A program made the position numbers and the translations under genes. Below the pieces are notes generated by a model. It was not told where the DNA came from, ran no database searches, and saw nothing but the letters and a program-made list of their open reading frames with translations. A stretch of DNA of 64,000 nucleotides from Diphasiastrum complanatum (lineage: Eukaryota > Streptophyta > Lycopodiopsida > Lycopodiales > Lycopodiaceae), in contig CM055103.1 in assembly GCA_029204225.1 (NCBI GenBank), positions 50,323,470-50,387,469 of the forward strand, read 5' to 3'. Of the stretch, positions 30,590 to 42,600 are shown one piece after another (within the stretch, counting starts at the first letter, position 1; the number at the start of each line of letters is the position of its first letter).

Positions 30590-32465
30590 TTCTTCCCTCC
30601 TTCAACTGCTTCTATCCTTAGAAGCTAAACTTCGAAAATTCTTCTTTCTGCTATCAACTCTCTCCCATGAATCATCATCCTCAATACAACCCTTCCACCG
30701 AATTAAGCACTCAGAGATAGAACGATTTCTCAATTGTTTATCTCAGTTTTCAAAGGTACACACTAAGTGACAAATCTTCCAAATGGGATAAATCCTCATC
30801 CGATCCAACTGTATCACCATCATGTAAACTTAGTTTCAAATGACTTACATGAAACACTGGGTGTGCACTCGATTTTCCTTGAAGATCGAGTTCATACGCC
30901 AAAGAACCAATTCTACGTACAATCCTGAAAGGTTCACAATAACGGGTAGACAACTTATAAGCTTCTATGTACGTAACATCTTAGAATCTCTTGGAATCCT
31001 AAAATATACCCAGTCATCAACTTTAAAATCTCTTGGAGATATCTTAAGATCGGTATAGTGTTTAGCCCTATCCTGAGCACTACAGATACTATCCTTAGCC
31101 ACTTGCAACATCTCTTGCATATCCTGCAAAAAAATTAGCAATCTGCATCTTAACAGACTTCATCTCAACATTTACTGGAGATCTAGGTTGAAAACCGCAC
31201 ATTAGCATAAAAGGACTGTAACCTGTAGCAGAATGTTTCCTACTATTATATGCAAACTCAACCAGTGGGAGAAAATCTTCCCAATGAGATTGCATGTGAG
31301 AAACATAAGTCCTCAAAATATCTTCCATAGTTTGATTAGTCATTTCTGTCTGGCCATCTGATTCAGGATGATAAGAAGAACTTAAACTCAAAGAAGTTTC
31401 AAGTTTATGGAAATTTGCTAACCAAAAGTGACCTGTGAATTTAGGATCTATATCACTAACAATGTCACTGGGCAGACCATACAACCGAAATAATCTTTCA
31501 ACAAAGATCTGGGCTAATTCAGAAGCCTTTATAGTTGACTTGATTGGTATGAATGCAACTAACTTAGTTAACCTATCCACTACACCCCAAATAGAATCAT
31601 TTTGTTGTTGGGTCTTTGGAAGTCCAACTACAAAATCCATAGATACGCTTTCCCATTTCTTATTAGGGATATCTAACGGATGCAACAAACCACCAGCCTT
31701 ATGGCATTCAGCCTTTGCTAGTTGATAGGGTTTGCATTTAACAACATATGACTCGACATATGGCTTGAGCTTTGGCCAATAAAATTCCCTTTTAACCAAG
31801 TCCAGAGTCCTGTGTATATCAGGGATGTCCTGCACAGTGTATGTCATGACATTCAAACAAAATCTTACGTTTGAGCTCATCATCACCAGGTATGCAAACT
31901 TTCCCATTCCGAAATAGTAACCCATCTCGAGTGGTAAACTGTTCCACAATCTTCTTATCTTTCTTAGTTAGTTGAGTCCCCTGTGTTTCTGACTCAACAT
32001 TGTCCACATTTCTTCCGGTCTGAATAATGTTCCAAATATGACCACAATGGGAGTCTAATTCATATTTTCCTCTCAACGAAAGATAGAGATCCGTAGAAAT
32101 CTGGGTGAAGACAACTTGTTCAGTTCACCTATCCGACTAAGAGCATCTGCAACTTGATTAGAGCTGTCTTTTATGTAACGAATTTCATGATCGAGTTCTT
32201 GCATCAATTCAGCCCATTGAGCTTTTCTCCCCCAAGGATCATGTTGGTTATAAAAATACTTAAGAGGCTGGTGATCTGTAGCACTATAAACTTACTACCA
32301 TACAAGTAGTGTCTCCAGGTTTTAAGTGCATGAATTACAGCAAACAATTCCTTTTCCTGCGAAGTATAACACAATTGAGGACTAGTGAATTTTTTGCTCT
32401 CAAACGCTAGTGGCCTATCCATTTGTAATAGAACCGCTCCAACTGCAACATCACTTGCGTCCATT
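30590..32465 (-). mobile_element. Ty3/gypsy chromovirus RNase H-integrase-chromodomain remnant
   Basis: Minus-strand order: RNase H starts RMDASDVAVGAVLLQ at 32465 and continues with FESKKFTSPQLCYTSQEKEL. The integrase zinc region (IHRTLDLVKREFYWPKLKPY) and core (SVSMDFVVGLP, VVDRLTKLVAFIP, GLPSDIVSDIDPKFTGHFW, SYHPESDGQTE) follow. Then a post-integrase piece (30953-30750, VFHVSHLKL) and a chromodomain (ISECLIRWKGCIEDDDSWE, about 30710-30640). The catalytic D-D-E region is largely readable, with D in MDF, D in SDIDPKF and E in FHKLETSL-side text uncertain. RT, protease and gag are missing. The element is cut at 32465 by an LTR-like sequence. Confidence 0.9.
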
Positions 32466-32680
32466 CTCACGTGGTTCTCTTGGGTTCTACTATCCATTTG
32501 TGCACTATACTTGTGATATCTTGCAATTCTATGCGTAGAATGATCATTAATTGCTATTTTTACATCCACACGTGTGAAATACAATAGCTTACTATAATTA
32601 TATGGACAACAACAGTACTTTATGTTTTGGTTCATGTTTGATCAAGGTCTACTAGAGTTTGCATCTCATTTTTAGTGTAG
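32466..32680 (+). repeat. Copia LTR-end-like segment, copy 2
   Basis: Matches 17433-17620 block by block (TTCTCTTGGGTTC, GTAGAATG, CCACACGTGTGAAATACA, GTTTGATCAAGGTCT). It abuts the truncated RNase H of the chromovirus, so it marks an insertion or rearrangement junction. Confidence 0.5.
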
Positions 32681-33383
32681 ATGCTGATTTTCCTACATTG
32701 GCAAGATTGGTGAGTTGCTTGTTTCTAAACCCAAGATCAATTGTAGGTTTGGATCTTGATGGATTTCACATGTTACTGTCAAAGGGATTATTTCTTGGAA
32801 AGGTGTCTTATAAGAGCCAGTTAAAAGGATGTGCCAACTTCATTAACCACTTTTGTTATTTTGAGAATTCCTTCCCTAAAGTGCATGACTTGTTCAAGAA
32901 TCAACCTATATTTATAGGTTTACATGCATCTTGGGGGCCAAAATATGAACTAGCTGCATTTTATACCATCTTTGTCATGCCTCATCTTATGCTCGAGTTA
33001 CTAACATGAGAATTGTGTAGCTGACAGGTGATTGTGAACACTTATATTAAGAACAAGCTTTGATAAAATTTTCGTAAGTCAAACATGATGGTGAGGTCTT
33101 TATTGCAAATGGAAATTCTATAGAAAGTCTCTCATTTTGGCTTTTTAGCCATGCCAAGTGTTGTATATCTATGTGTTTTGTCTGGACTTCCATTCTATAC
33201 ACATTGCTTGTTATTGCATCACAAACAATAATACGAATTGCACCATAAACATTATATAATCATAACACCTAGTAAATACTACCATTATAGAAGACAAGAT
33301 ACACAGTTGAATGATACAACAAAAGAAAAAAAATTATTATGAAAAGATCGTTCAAATTTTTGACAAAGCATGCTTGACCAAGC
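32681..33383 (+). other. No recognised gene
   Basis: A 116-codon plus-strand ORF (32659-33009) spans part of this stretch but carries no recognisable motif. It is probably chance or the leader of a transposon. Nothing else was identified. Confidence 0.3.
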
Positions 33384-34470
33384 TCACTCCAACTTTACAC
33401 TTGTAGCATTAGAGATAGTTTCAGTCCAAAATTTCTTGGGTAGTTGAGCATTTGAAAGCATTGTTTGTGCTACATCTAATAATGTTCGGTTCTTCCTTTC
33501 GGTTACTACATTTTGTTGTGGAGTGTAGCTGGTGGTGAACTGATGATGCATGCGACATGAAGTAAGATAGTCCGACATTTCATCTGACATATATTTTCCC
33601 CCACAATCAATGCATAAGGTCTTGATATTTTGTTTGGTTTGTGTCTCAACAAATCTGTTTGAATTCTTTGAAACAATAAATGCCACAGACTTCTTCTAGA
33701 TGAACATTGTTCCAGTAAATCTGAAATGAACATAGATGAAAGTGCTAAAGTAGAATTCAAAGAGGGTGTACTCATAGGGCCACACAAATCACCGTGAATC
33801 AATTCTAGATTGGACTCAGCTTTTGTGGCTTGTCCTTTAGGAAATCTTGATCTAGGTTGTTTTCGTAGTAAGCACATCTCACAGGCATGTTTAGTGTCGA
33901 TGGAGGCATCATATGATTATGATGCATGTACAAGATAGCTCTCATATTTAAGTGACCTAGTCGTTCGAATAGGTCCTTCCATGTTATCATGTGTTGAGAG
34001 GCTTTTGAATCAAGATACTATTGATGAGTATCTTTATTTTGCAGGTCTTGTATCATAAGCAGTGTCGAGTCTTCATGGGCAATTTTGGCAGAATCCGAAG
34101 TTCCATCTTGTTGTTGCATCTTCTTATTTGCTTAATTATACTTGAGAATTTGACAATCCTTGATGTCATGATTGGTTCCCTTACAATATTTGTAGAACAG
34201 CTTGTTCTTGGATTTCTATTGATGTCTTTCTCATAAAGAGATGAGTGGTGACATCTGTAGTTTCATATAAATCAGTTAGAATGTCCCATGCTTCTTTGGT
34301 ATTGAAAAATTAGCTACAATGTCATGAGCTATTTGCGTATCTTTTAGATTCAGGGATATTTTGGCTACGGCTTTGCCATCCTTCGCTTCCCAAGTGGTCA
34401 ACGATTCTGGTTTAGCGGGCTTGTTGGCAATCGAACCATTAACATATCCACTTTGAATACATGTCAACCA
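33384..34470 (-). mobile_element. Ty1/copia gag-integrase remnant
   Basis: Read from 34470 down. A gag piece (KAVAKISLNLKDTQIAHDIV) comes first. A zinc knuckle near 34180 reads YKYCKGTNHDIKDC, in which the first cysteine is replaced by tyrosine. The GAG-pre-integrase region (DLFERLGHLNMRAILYMHH) and integrase pieces (SNLELIHGDLCGPM; IKTLCIDCGGKYMSDEM; TTSYTPQQNVVTERKNRTLL) follow. Frames shift several times, and RT and RNase H are absent. Confidence 0.8.
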
Positions 34471-34660
34471 AGCTCAAAGAATTTCATGTAGCAGACCAAA
34501 GATTGTGTGGCTGATATCCTCACCAATCTTTGGGAATGGACCTATTTATTAGACATAGATCAGATCTTGGCATAATATAAAGTATAGCTGAAGAGGGAAT
34601 GTGAAAAATTTGATCTCCTATATGTAGCTACTCAAGGTAGAGGGGAGTGTAAGATGCATA
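34471..34660 (+). mobile_element. Possible copia RNase H tail with polypurine tract
   Basis: VADILTN (near 34510) resembles the VADIFTK motif at the end of copia RNase H. About 125 bp later, AGAGGGGAG is followed by TGTAAGATGCATATG, the usual polypurine-then-TG layout at the start of a 3' LTR. The LTR end was not found. It lies opposite in orientation to the copia remnant beside it. Confidence 0.3.
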
Positions 34661-36240
34661 TGATTGAACCCCTTCTTTCCCTCCTCAAAATCCTATTGGT
34701 TGAGTGGCATATGAGGCCTTAATCTTGATTGGACCATTTTCAGATATTCTATCTTTTCGATTGATCACTAGCTCTCATGACAACACATGGAGATGTATCA
34801 CTCACCAAATCTAATCATGACAAATGTAAGTAGCCTAACCTAACTCGAGCCGCATCACTTTTGACTTTTGGCCTAATCACAACTTGCCATGTGTACTTGC
34901 CTATTTTGCCTCTAATGCCAAAAATGGCCAAATCACCTTCTTACACTTGGATAGATGTCTCTAAACTTTATGTACCCCTAACTCAACGTGACTAAGCTAT
35001 TTTTGACTTGTTTTCCACATGTGAGATTTACTCATAAACAAGAAAATACAAAATAGCCAAGCTAGATTTTGCTAATTTTTCACAATATTTACGATTTATT
35101 TATTTTTTCATTATTATATTTTTTAACAATCTTAATTTGCCTTGCATAAGGGCAAAGCTTCTTATGATTACATGTCACACGTTGTGGTTGGGGTCAGGAG
35201 GAGCCTGCTTACATGCCATATCAGTGCCTCACCAAAAAGTTTCATCTCAGTCGTCCATTTGCAATTGCTATGTTAGGTATCCTTCATCCAACGGTTGGCT
35301 ACCATCCTGTACCAAGTTTCGCCGCAGCTTGCTACTATCGGTAGACTAGCCTCCTCGTGAAGGATGAATACCTAGTACATATCAATCACCTTGTTATCTT
35401 AAGCAAAAATATTATAGATATCATCTTATGCCAATCACGGGTTTTAACCATACACCATATGGGATAATTGCCTCTTTTATGGAGCTTGCATGTGTCTAAA
35501 AACCCCTACAATTTGGCATATAAAACAATATGCCCCTTATGGATTAGATAATGGTTGTTTGGAGGCCCCTTCCCTTGTAAGGATATAATGACAAGTATGC
35601 CATACGTAATGTGTATCACGAAAACCTCAAAAGAAGTAAAAGAGAACACTTTCAATATTGCGTGAATGATTCCATCCTTAGGGCTACACATTTTTAAGAT
35701 TTTATCCATGAAACCTATGTATTTTCAAGATTCCATCCATGAGAATTTTCTATTTTAAGCACTAAAAGTCGGAGCAAGTCAAATTTGTCAAACATAAACA
35801 AATCCATAATAAGATAACATTGGTCCTCAAACTCAATATGGACTCTTGATTGACAAGATTGAGTAGACACACATGATTTGTAGAGACATTGAAATTTGAC
35901 ACATTGACTATTTTCTTGAGATAAAATCCATGGAAAATGCATTCCTCTTAGCTCACTCTTGTCTCTTCCCACACCATAAAAGTTGTCTTTATATAACTCT
36001 AATGAACTCCCATCCAAAACCGTCCTAGCTTTTGTTTTTGGGCTCCACTCCACACTCCTATTTCACAAAATGGACACTCCTAGATCATTCCATGTGGATA
36101 GGCTTGATACGTGATTCTCTCGTCTAGTCTATCCGTAGGATTATCCTGGATAGATCATCATGGATGCTACGCCCAGCAGAAATCTCTGTGTCTCTCTTCG
36201 TCTTTCTTCCCACGATGTCTGCAGGCCTTTGCCCTCATCC
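34661..36240. other. No gene recognised
   Basis: The upstream region of the pseudokinase gene. Short ORFs lack motifs. Part may be the LTR starting near 34648. Confidence 0.4.
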
Positions 36241-36460
36241 CAGCTGCTCAATTTTCGACTTTTGCACGTGGGTTGATCGTTTGATTGCTCTGAATAGTCT
36301 AAATGTAGTGTAGATAGTCTGTCAGCTGCTCAAATTGCAATTTGCATGTGGATTGATGATTTGATTGCTCTAAATAGTCTGATCTTAGTGTAGATAGTCT
36401 GTCAGCTGCTCAAATCCTAATTTTGATTGTGAATTGATGATTTGATTACTCTGAATTCTC
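36241..36460 (+). repeat. Three ~80-bp tandem repeats upstream of the pseudokinase gene
   Basis: Units start at 36241, 36323 and 36403 (82, 80 and about 58 bp). Each begins CAGCTGCTCAA, contains TTGATGATTTGATTGCTC or a close variant, and the first two end GTGTAGATAGTCTGT. The array ends about 170 bp before the proposed ATG, so it lies in the promoter or 5' UTR. Confidence 0.85.
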
Positions 36461-36630
36461 GGGTTATAGAGTTCAAAGTCTATGCTTGTAGATTAAAAAA
36501 TGCTCTTACCCGGAAGGTTGATCTCAGAAGAGGCAATCGGCAGTTGCAGTTGTGAAATCTCAACCAAATAACTGTTTTTGCAGCTGTTGTTTAGTGAAGC
36601 TGATCTGCTATAAAGACATTCTTTACAGCG

Positions 36631-39600
36631 ATGGATTGTGGTGTTCCTGAGGCACGTAGCTCTGTCGCTGATCTTGGGTTTTTTTACGAATCCAATGACA
36701 GACAAAAAAATGCAGGTGGAAACACAAATAAGCACAAATCGAGCAGCGTCTGTCCTGCGGCAACACATTCGGCAGAGGTAGTAGAAGTTGTATTTGATGC
36801 AACAAAGGAGATAACAAAGCATGCACTGGAATGGACTTTAAATCACCTCATTGTGCAATCCGGTGACTTCATCAATCTCTTGGCTGTTGTTCCCAACATG
36901 AATAAAGGTTTGGCTCTTGATCTTGAAACCATCCCGAAGGATGTCTCTTCACTTTAGTTAGTGACGAATTTTTAAACTTTTGCAAGCTTCTTTTTCTATT
37001 TTATCTTAGTTGCTATCCACACTGTCACATAACTCTATTCATTACGATATCATTGTGCAGATCTATGTGGGCTTGAGGTAGTTGACATGTTATAGCAATT
37101 TTCCTGATAAACTACCATATGGCACTGGTTAAGACCATCAACTTCAAACTTAGATCCCAAAATATTGAACAAGTCTAAAAATTACTATACATATATGGGT
37201 TATGTTTATTTGCACACGAGCTCCTCCCACTATAAGATTGGTGTGCAGTAAGCTGTTGCTCTTTCCATCGAGAACTTTAAAGTGAATGAAGCGGATTGAT
37301 TAAAAGCCTTCTTGTTGGTTCCTTCACAGACATATTTTCCACTTTAGTTAAAAGCAGAGAATGCATGCAAGCTAAATCTTGGACTGAAAGCAAGGAGAAG
37401 ATTATCTCTTCATGCAGGCAGCTACTTGAAGAGGTGCAGAAGACGTGTGATGAGAAGAAGGTAGGGGTCCGGGGGAAATTTCCTCAGTACGACACAAATT
37501 TGGAAGTTCAGTGCAGTTCCTAATTGATGTGTGATGCATTATGTATATTTACTTGTGATTCCTTTGCAGTTAAAGTTTGATTAGGTCGCTGTAGGTGCAT
37601 ACAAGAGTGAAGGTGATTCGGGCAGAGATTCGGGGATTTGCAGCCGCGGAAGCAGCAAAACGGAAGGCAACTTGGGTGGTTCTTGACAGGTATTAACAAG
37701 GACAAGTTTCAACGCACGCTAGCATCAAAATTTCAAATATTCCTTGCTTTGATCATCTGGAAATTATTGTAAAAATATACCTCTACCACAGTTTCATTTT
37801 CCTAAACTGCGACGTTGAAATCTGTAGAAAGTAATTAGGACAAAAAATGTCAAACAAGGTGTTGCTCTTGATAGAAACACATCATCATCTGAAATTTTTA
37901 ACTCTTTCATTAGCATAGGTGCTGCCTCACACAAATAGAATTGTCCCTGTCAAATTTCCAATATTAACTAGAGGCAGTTTGTAGATTGAAAGTTGAAATC
38001 GAATTCACTGTATATGTATGTGTCTTCCATTTCAAGGCACTTCGAGAAGGAGGGAAAATTATGCGTGGAGAAGTTACAGTGCAATGTGGTGGTAGTGAAT
38101 TACTTTCATGTTTATATTCTCCGCCTGAACCTCAAACGATCCACCAAACGAGTAAAGAAAGATTCATGTCTCGAAGATTCATCCTCTTGTGCTGCCCGTG
38201 CTAGAGAAGGGAAATATGGTACCATAGATAGAATACAAATGAGAAGTCCTGAAATAGGGATCAAATACACATCAGCTGAACTGGGAATTGACTTACCTAC
38301 AAGCGTTGTAGAAGATTTTTTGTCTGCTTCTGGTTTAGATGCTGGGACAGATGCATGCCCTCTAAGCACTAACATCGGCTTAAATTTCACGGAAGATGTT
38401 CTCCAAACTGGAGAAAGAAACAGAGCGACTAGCTGCTTCAAGGATGGATCAGGACCTTCTACTCTTGATAAAGACAGTGAAAAGGCAACCTTTATAGAGA
38501 ACCAGGAAACAATTTTGAGGAATACGCTCTTGAAGTCAAAAGATGCACTTTTTACATTAGAAAGGAAACCTATGCCAAACAAATATGCTTCCAAAGGTAC
38601 TACGATTCCACCCTTCCTCATCAATTGTTAGACACCGTTGATCTAGGTTGTCACTCAGTCATGGTTTCTTTTCAAAGCCAAGCCAAACTGTAAACGCCTT
38701 GATTCAACACCTTTTTTTCTTTTTTCTTTTTTTAACATGTAATTTTCAGAAGAAAAGTCTGAACTCAGCAGATGTTTAGAAAGGTGATATGTAATTTTCC
38801 TGTTAGTTTAGTTTAGGCATGATCGATGTGGATGTTATTTGACTTCTATTAAAATGCCTCAATTCCGTGCAATTTCATGTGCAGCTTTTCGGAAAAGGTC
38901 ATCGATTGATCTTGGGAAGTCCTTGCATGTCTTGAAAACTGAGATAGTCAGAAGGGTGTCCAAATATGGAAAACAGATGCGAAGACCTGAAACAGGCACA
39001 TCAGCTGAACTGGTAACTGAGTTAATTAGAAGCCTTGCATCAGATTGTTTTTCTGCCTGTGGCTTAAAAATGAGGACAGATGCAGGCCTTCCAAGCACCG
39101 ACATCAGATTAAATTTCATGGAAGAAGATCACCAATCTGGTGAAATCTCTCAAAGAAATAGAGCAATTTGCTGCTCCAAGGATGGATCAGGAACTTCTAA
39201 TTTTGATAATGACAGTAAAAAGGCAGCCTCTATAGAGGACCAGGAAACTTCAAGAAATCTGCTGTCAAATACAAGACATGCAATCTTTACATTAGAAAGG
39301 GAACTTCTGCCAAACAGATATGCTTCTAAAGGTACTAAAATTTTGCTCTTTCTCATCAATTGTTAGCCACTGTTTTTCAAAGCCAAGCCAAAACAGGGCA
39401 GACCTTGGTTTAACAATTTTTTTTTCAAAAACATGTAATTGTCAAAAGAGAAGTCTGAGCTTGGTTTAGGAATGATCAATGTGGATGGCATCTGTCTTCT
39501 CTTAAGTGCAGCTTATCCAAGATGGTCATCGATAGATCTTGGGAAGTCCTTGCATGTCTCGAAAACTAAGATAGTGAGAAGGGTCAAACAGAAAACAGAT

Positions 39601-42600
39601 GAGAGGTCCCGAAATAGGGATTAAATACAGATTAGCTGAACTGGGAACTCAGTTAACTCCAAGCTTTGCAACAGATTTTTTTTTCTGCTTCTGGCTTATT
39701 AGATGCTGGGACAGACACAGGCCCTCTAAGCACTAACATTGGCTTGAATTTCATGCAAGAAGTTCCCCAATCTGGAGAATTCTCTGAAAGAAATAGAGCG
39801 ACCTACTGCTTCACAGACGGATCAGGATCTTCCGATTTTGATAATGACAGTAAAAAGGCAACCTCTATAGAGAACCAGGAAACGTCTTTGAGGAATCTGC
39901 TGTTGAATTCAGGCTTTACATTAGAAAGGGAACTTCTACCAAGCATATATGCTTCCAAAGGTACTAAAATTTTACTAATCCTCATCAATTGTTAGCCACC
40001 ATTGAGGTCATTTGATCTTGCATAATTTAAAAGAAAAATCCTTCGGGGGGGGGGGGGTTTCCCCATCTTGACTCAGTCAAAGGTTTCTTTTCGAAGCCAA
40101 GCCAAACAGTAAAAACATTGGTTCAAAACTTTTATTATTATTTTATACATGTCAGAAGAAAAGTCTGAACTTGGCAAATTTAGCAAGTTGCAACATTCCT
40201 GTTAGCACATGTTGTAGTGATAGATGTTGAGTTGAATATAAACATTGTTTAATTTAGGCATGATTGATGTTGAAGGCATTTGAATTCTATTAAAATACCT
40301 CAATTCTATGCAATTTCATGTGCACAGCTTATCGGAACTGGTCGTCAATAGATCTTGGGAAGCCCTTGCATGTCTTGAAAACTATGATAATCAGAAGGGT
40401 GTCCACAGGTGAACAATTATTGAGGACGACATGTCTGCCCCCTCATAATTCTAAATCCTCCAGAAGGTATAGAGTCAGTGAATTCAAGCTACAATCTAAA
40501 GAATCCAAAACTCCTTTGAGCACATCAATCACAAGTGCTATATTGAGACCTGCTAAAATACGTGCACCTTCAGACCTGCTTGCTTTAGTCAACAATAAGA
40601 GAGAAGATGCACCAGAAAAGCGCTTCTTGATTGAAGTCAGCCATGAGAGGGATCTTGAGGCACAACCTGATCTAGAACAAGAGAGACAAGGGCAGGAGAA
40701 ACTAGATTGGTCACCAAATTTGAGATTTGCCATGTTATTGTCACATCATACTCCACCAGATCCACCACCTCTCTGCTCCATTTGCCAGCATAAATCACCT
40801 CAGTTTGACAGATCTGCTCGTAGATTCTCCTACATTGAGCTACAATCAGCCACAAATGGGTTCTCAAAAGAAAACTTAATAACAGATAAAGGAAATGGAT
40901 CAGTCCATCAAGGAGCACTTCCAGGTGGTCAAATGGTTGCAGTCAAGCAATGCACATTGACTGGCTGTGAGGGTGATAAGGAATTCTGCTCAGAGACAGA
41001 GATTTTAAGTTCTGCACATCACAGGAATGTTGTGCCATTGATTGGTTATTGCATTGAGGATCATGCAAGATTCATGGTTTATGAGTTTGTCTGTAATGGC
41101 TCTTTGGAGTCACATCTATATGGTGAGTGCAGTCACCTTATTTATTTACCTTACATGATTGATATTTACTGATTGTTGCCTCTTTTAGCATACTAATGAT
41201 GAAACTGATTTATTTCAAGAGGGAAATTTTGTGTATGACCTGTTGGAATGAAGGGGTATATTATACATTATAATGTATCTTCCTATTGTCCTCCCTGATG
41301 CATTTTTCTTGTGTTGATTTGAGAGTAGATGTGTAGCAAAGAAATCATGTCATTCATTTTGACAATATCCAATTTAGATGAAGCTTTAAACATCATAGTT
41401 TCAGAATAAGATTTTCCAACTACCTAGTCCAATCCTCTTTAGCTTCTTGCATCTAGTTGTTTCTTTGTTTGCCAATGCCATATAATTGCATCTATAAAAC
41501 CTTGAGTGTCAAAGGTTCTCTTTTCTTGCTTTACAATCTCCTTCCTCCAGTTTAAAATGATTGATACTATCTAAAACAACATCCTGCCAAACATCACACT
41601 CAGTGTGGAGATAGTAAGAAGACTTAATTCTTAGTGAAATACTTGTCCACAATAGGGCATCATATTATGATGAGAGTTGGTTTCCTCTCTTACTATTAGA
41701 AGGATAGCGTTTTATAAAGCAAATGCCATGGGTGAATAAGAACTTTGAAGACCATCACATTTTTAATAGCTGAGTTGACTTGGTTTTGATATCAGAGTTA
41801 CCCCATTTTCAACAAGAGAGAATGAAATTGTCCATTTGACTAGCTGCAACTTGCCTTTCCAGAGAAATCGAGAGAAGACTTAGTATAGCTTTTTGTTATC
41901 ACGCACTTCTTTTACAGCAAGATAGTTGATACATCAGCATATGAGGTATTATTGACTTAAGAAGTGGAGAAAGTTATCTCATTTTCCTCCCGTACCTGTA
42001 AATTATCAAGTGATTTTCTTGGTACACTTCTTTTTGGCTCTAATACTAACATGAGATTCATAGTTACATTGAAGTGTTTCACTGTAGTGCCTTGGTGATG
42101 AAATTACGTTCTAGTGTGAACGAACAGGGAGGATAATCATTGGATAATGGAACTGTCTTGAAATTTTTGTGTTCAGTTTGGAGCCGACACTTGCAAAACT
42201 AGTCAATAACCTCTAGGAACCATAGTACACCTATGCATCTGAAAATCGGTTATGAGAGAGACATATGCTTCCTATAGACAAGGGTTCCCACATCTTCTCA
42301 GCATGTGCTTTTTGTATGTAATCCATCAAGGAATAGTGGCAATGGCAAATAGCAAAGGGGATAATGTACACCTTTGTCTAACTGGAGGGAAAACCTAGGG
42401 GGAAGATGACCATTTATCTCCAGCCTAAAGACAGCCAAAATAGAGAGCGGTACAGCTGAATTTGTTCTTAGCAGTTGATTGTCATATGTAGGTCGAAATA
42501 AGCCTTTGTTGGAGTGGAGATCACGCACAAGGATTTCTATTGGTGCTGCACGTGGGCTTAGATACCTACATGAAGAAAGTCGAGTTGGTTGCATCATTCA

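Noticed and set aside
32659-33009. 116-codon ORF as a host gene
   Set aside because: No recognisable motif and no splice-supported extension. It lies between two broken retroelements.
38112-38624. 170-codon minus-strand ORF
   Set aside because: Shadow of the linker exon on the plus strand. The same type of shadow appears at each repeated unit (38859, 39150, 39803, 61427, 62843, 63505).
39666-39995. 109-codon ORF as a separate small gene
   Set aside because: It is the frameshifted second half of linker exon copy E6, with no start context of its own.
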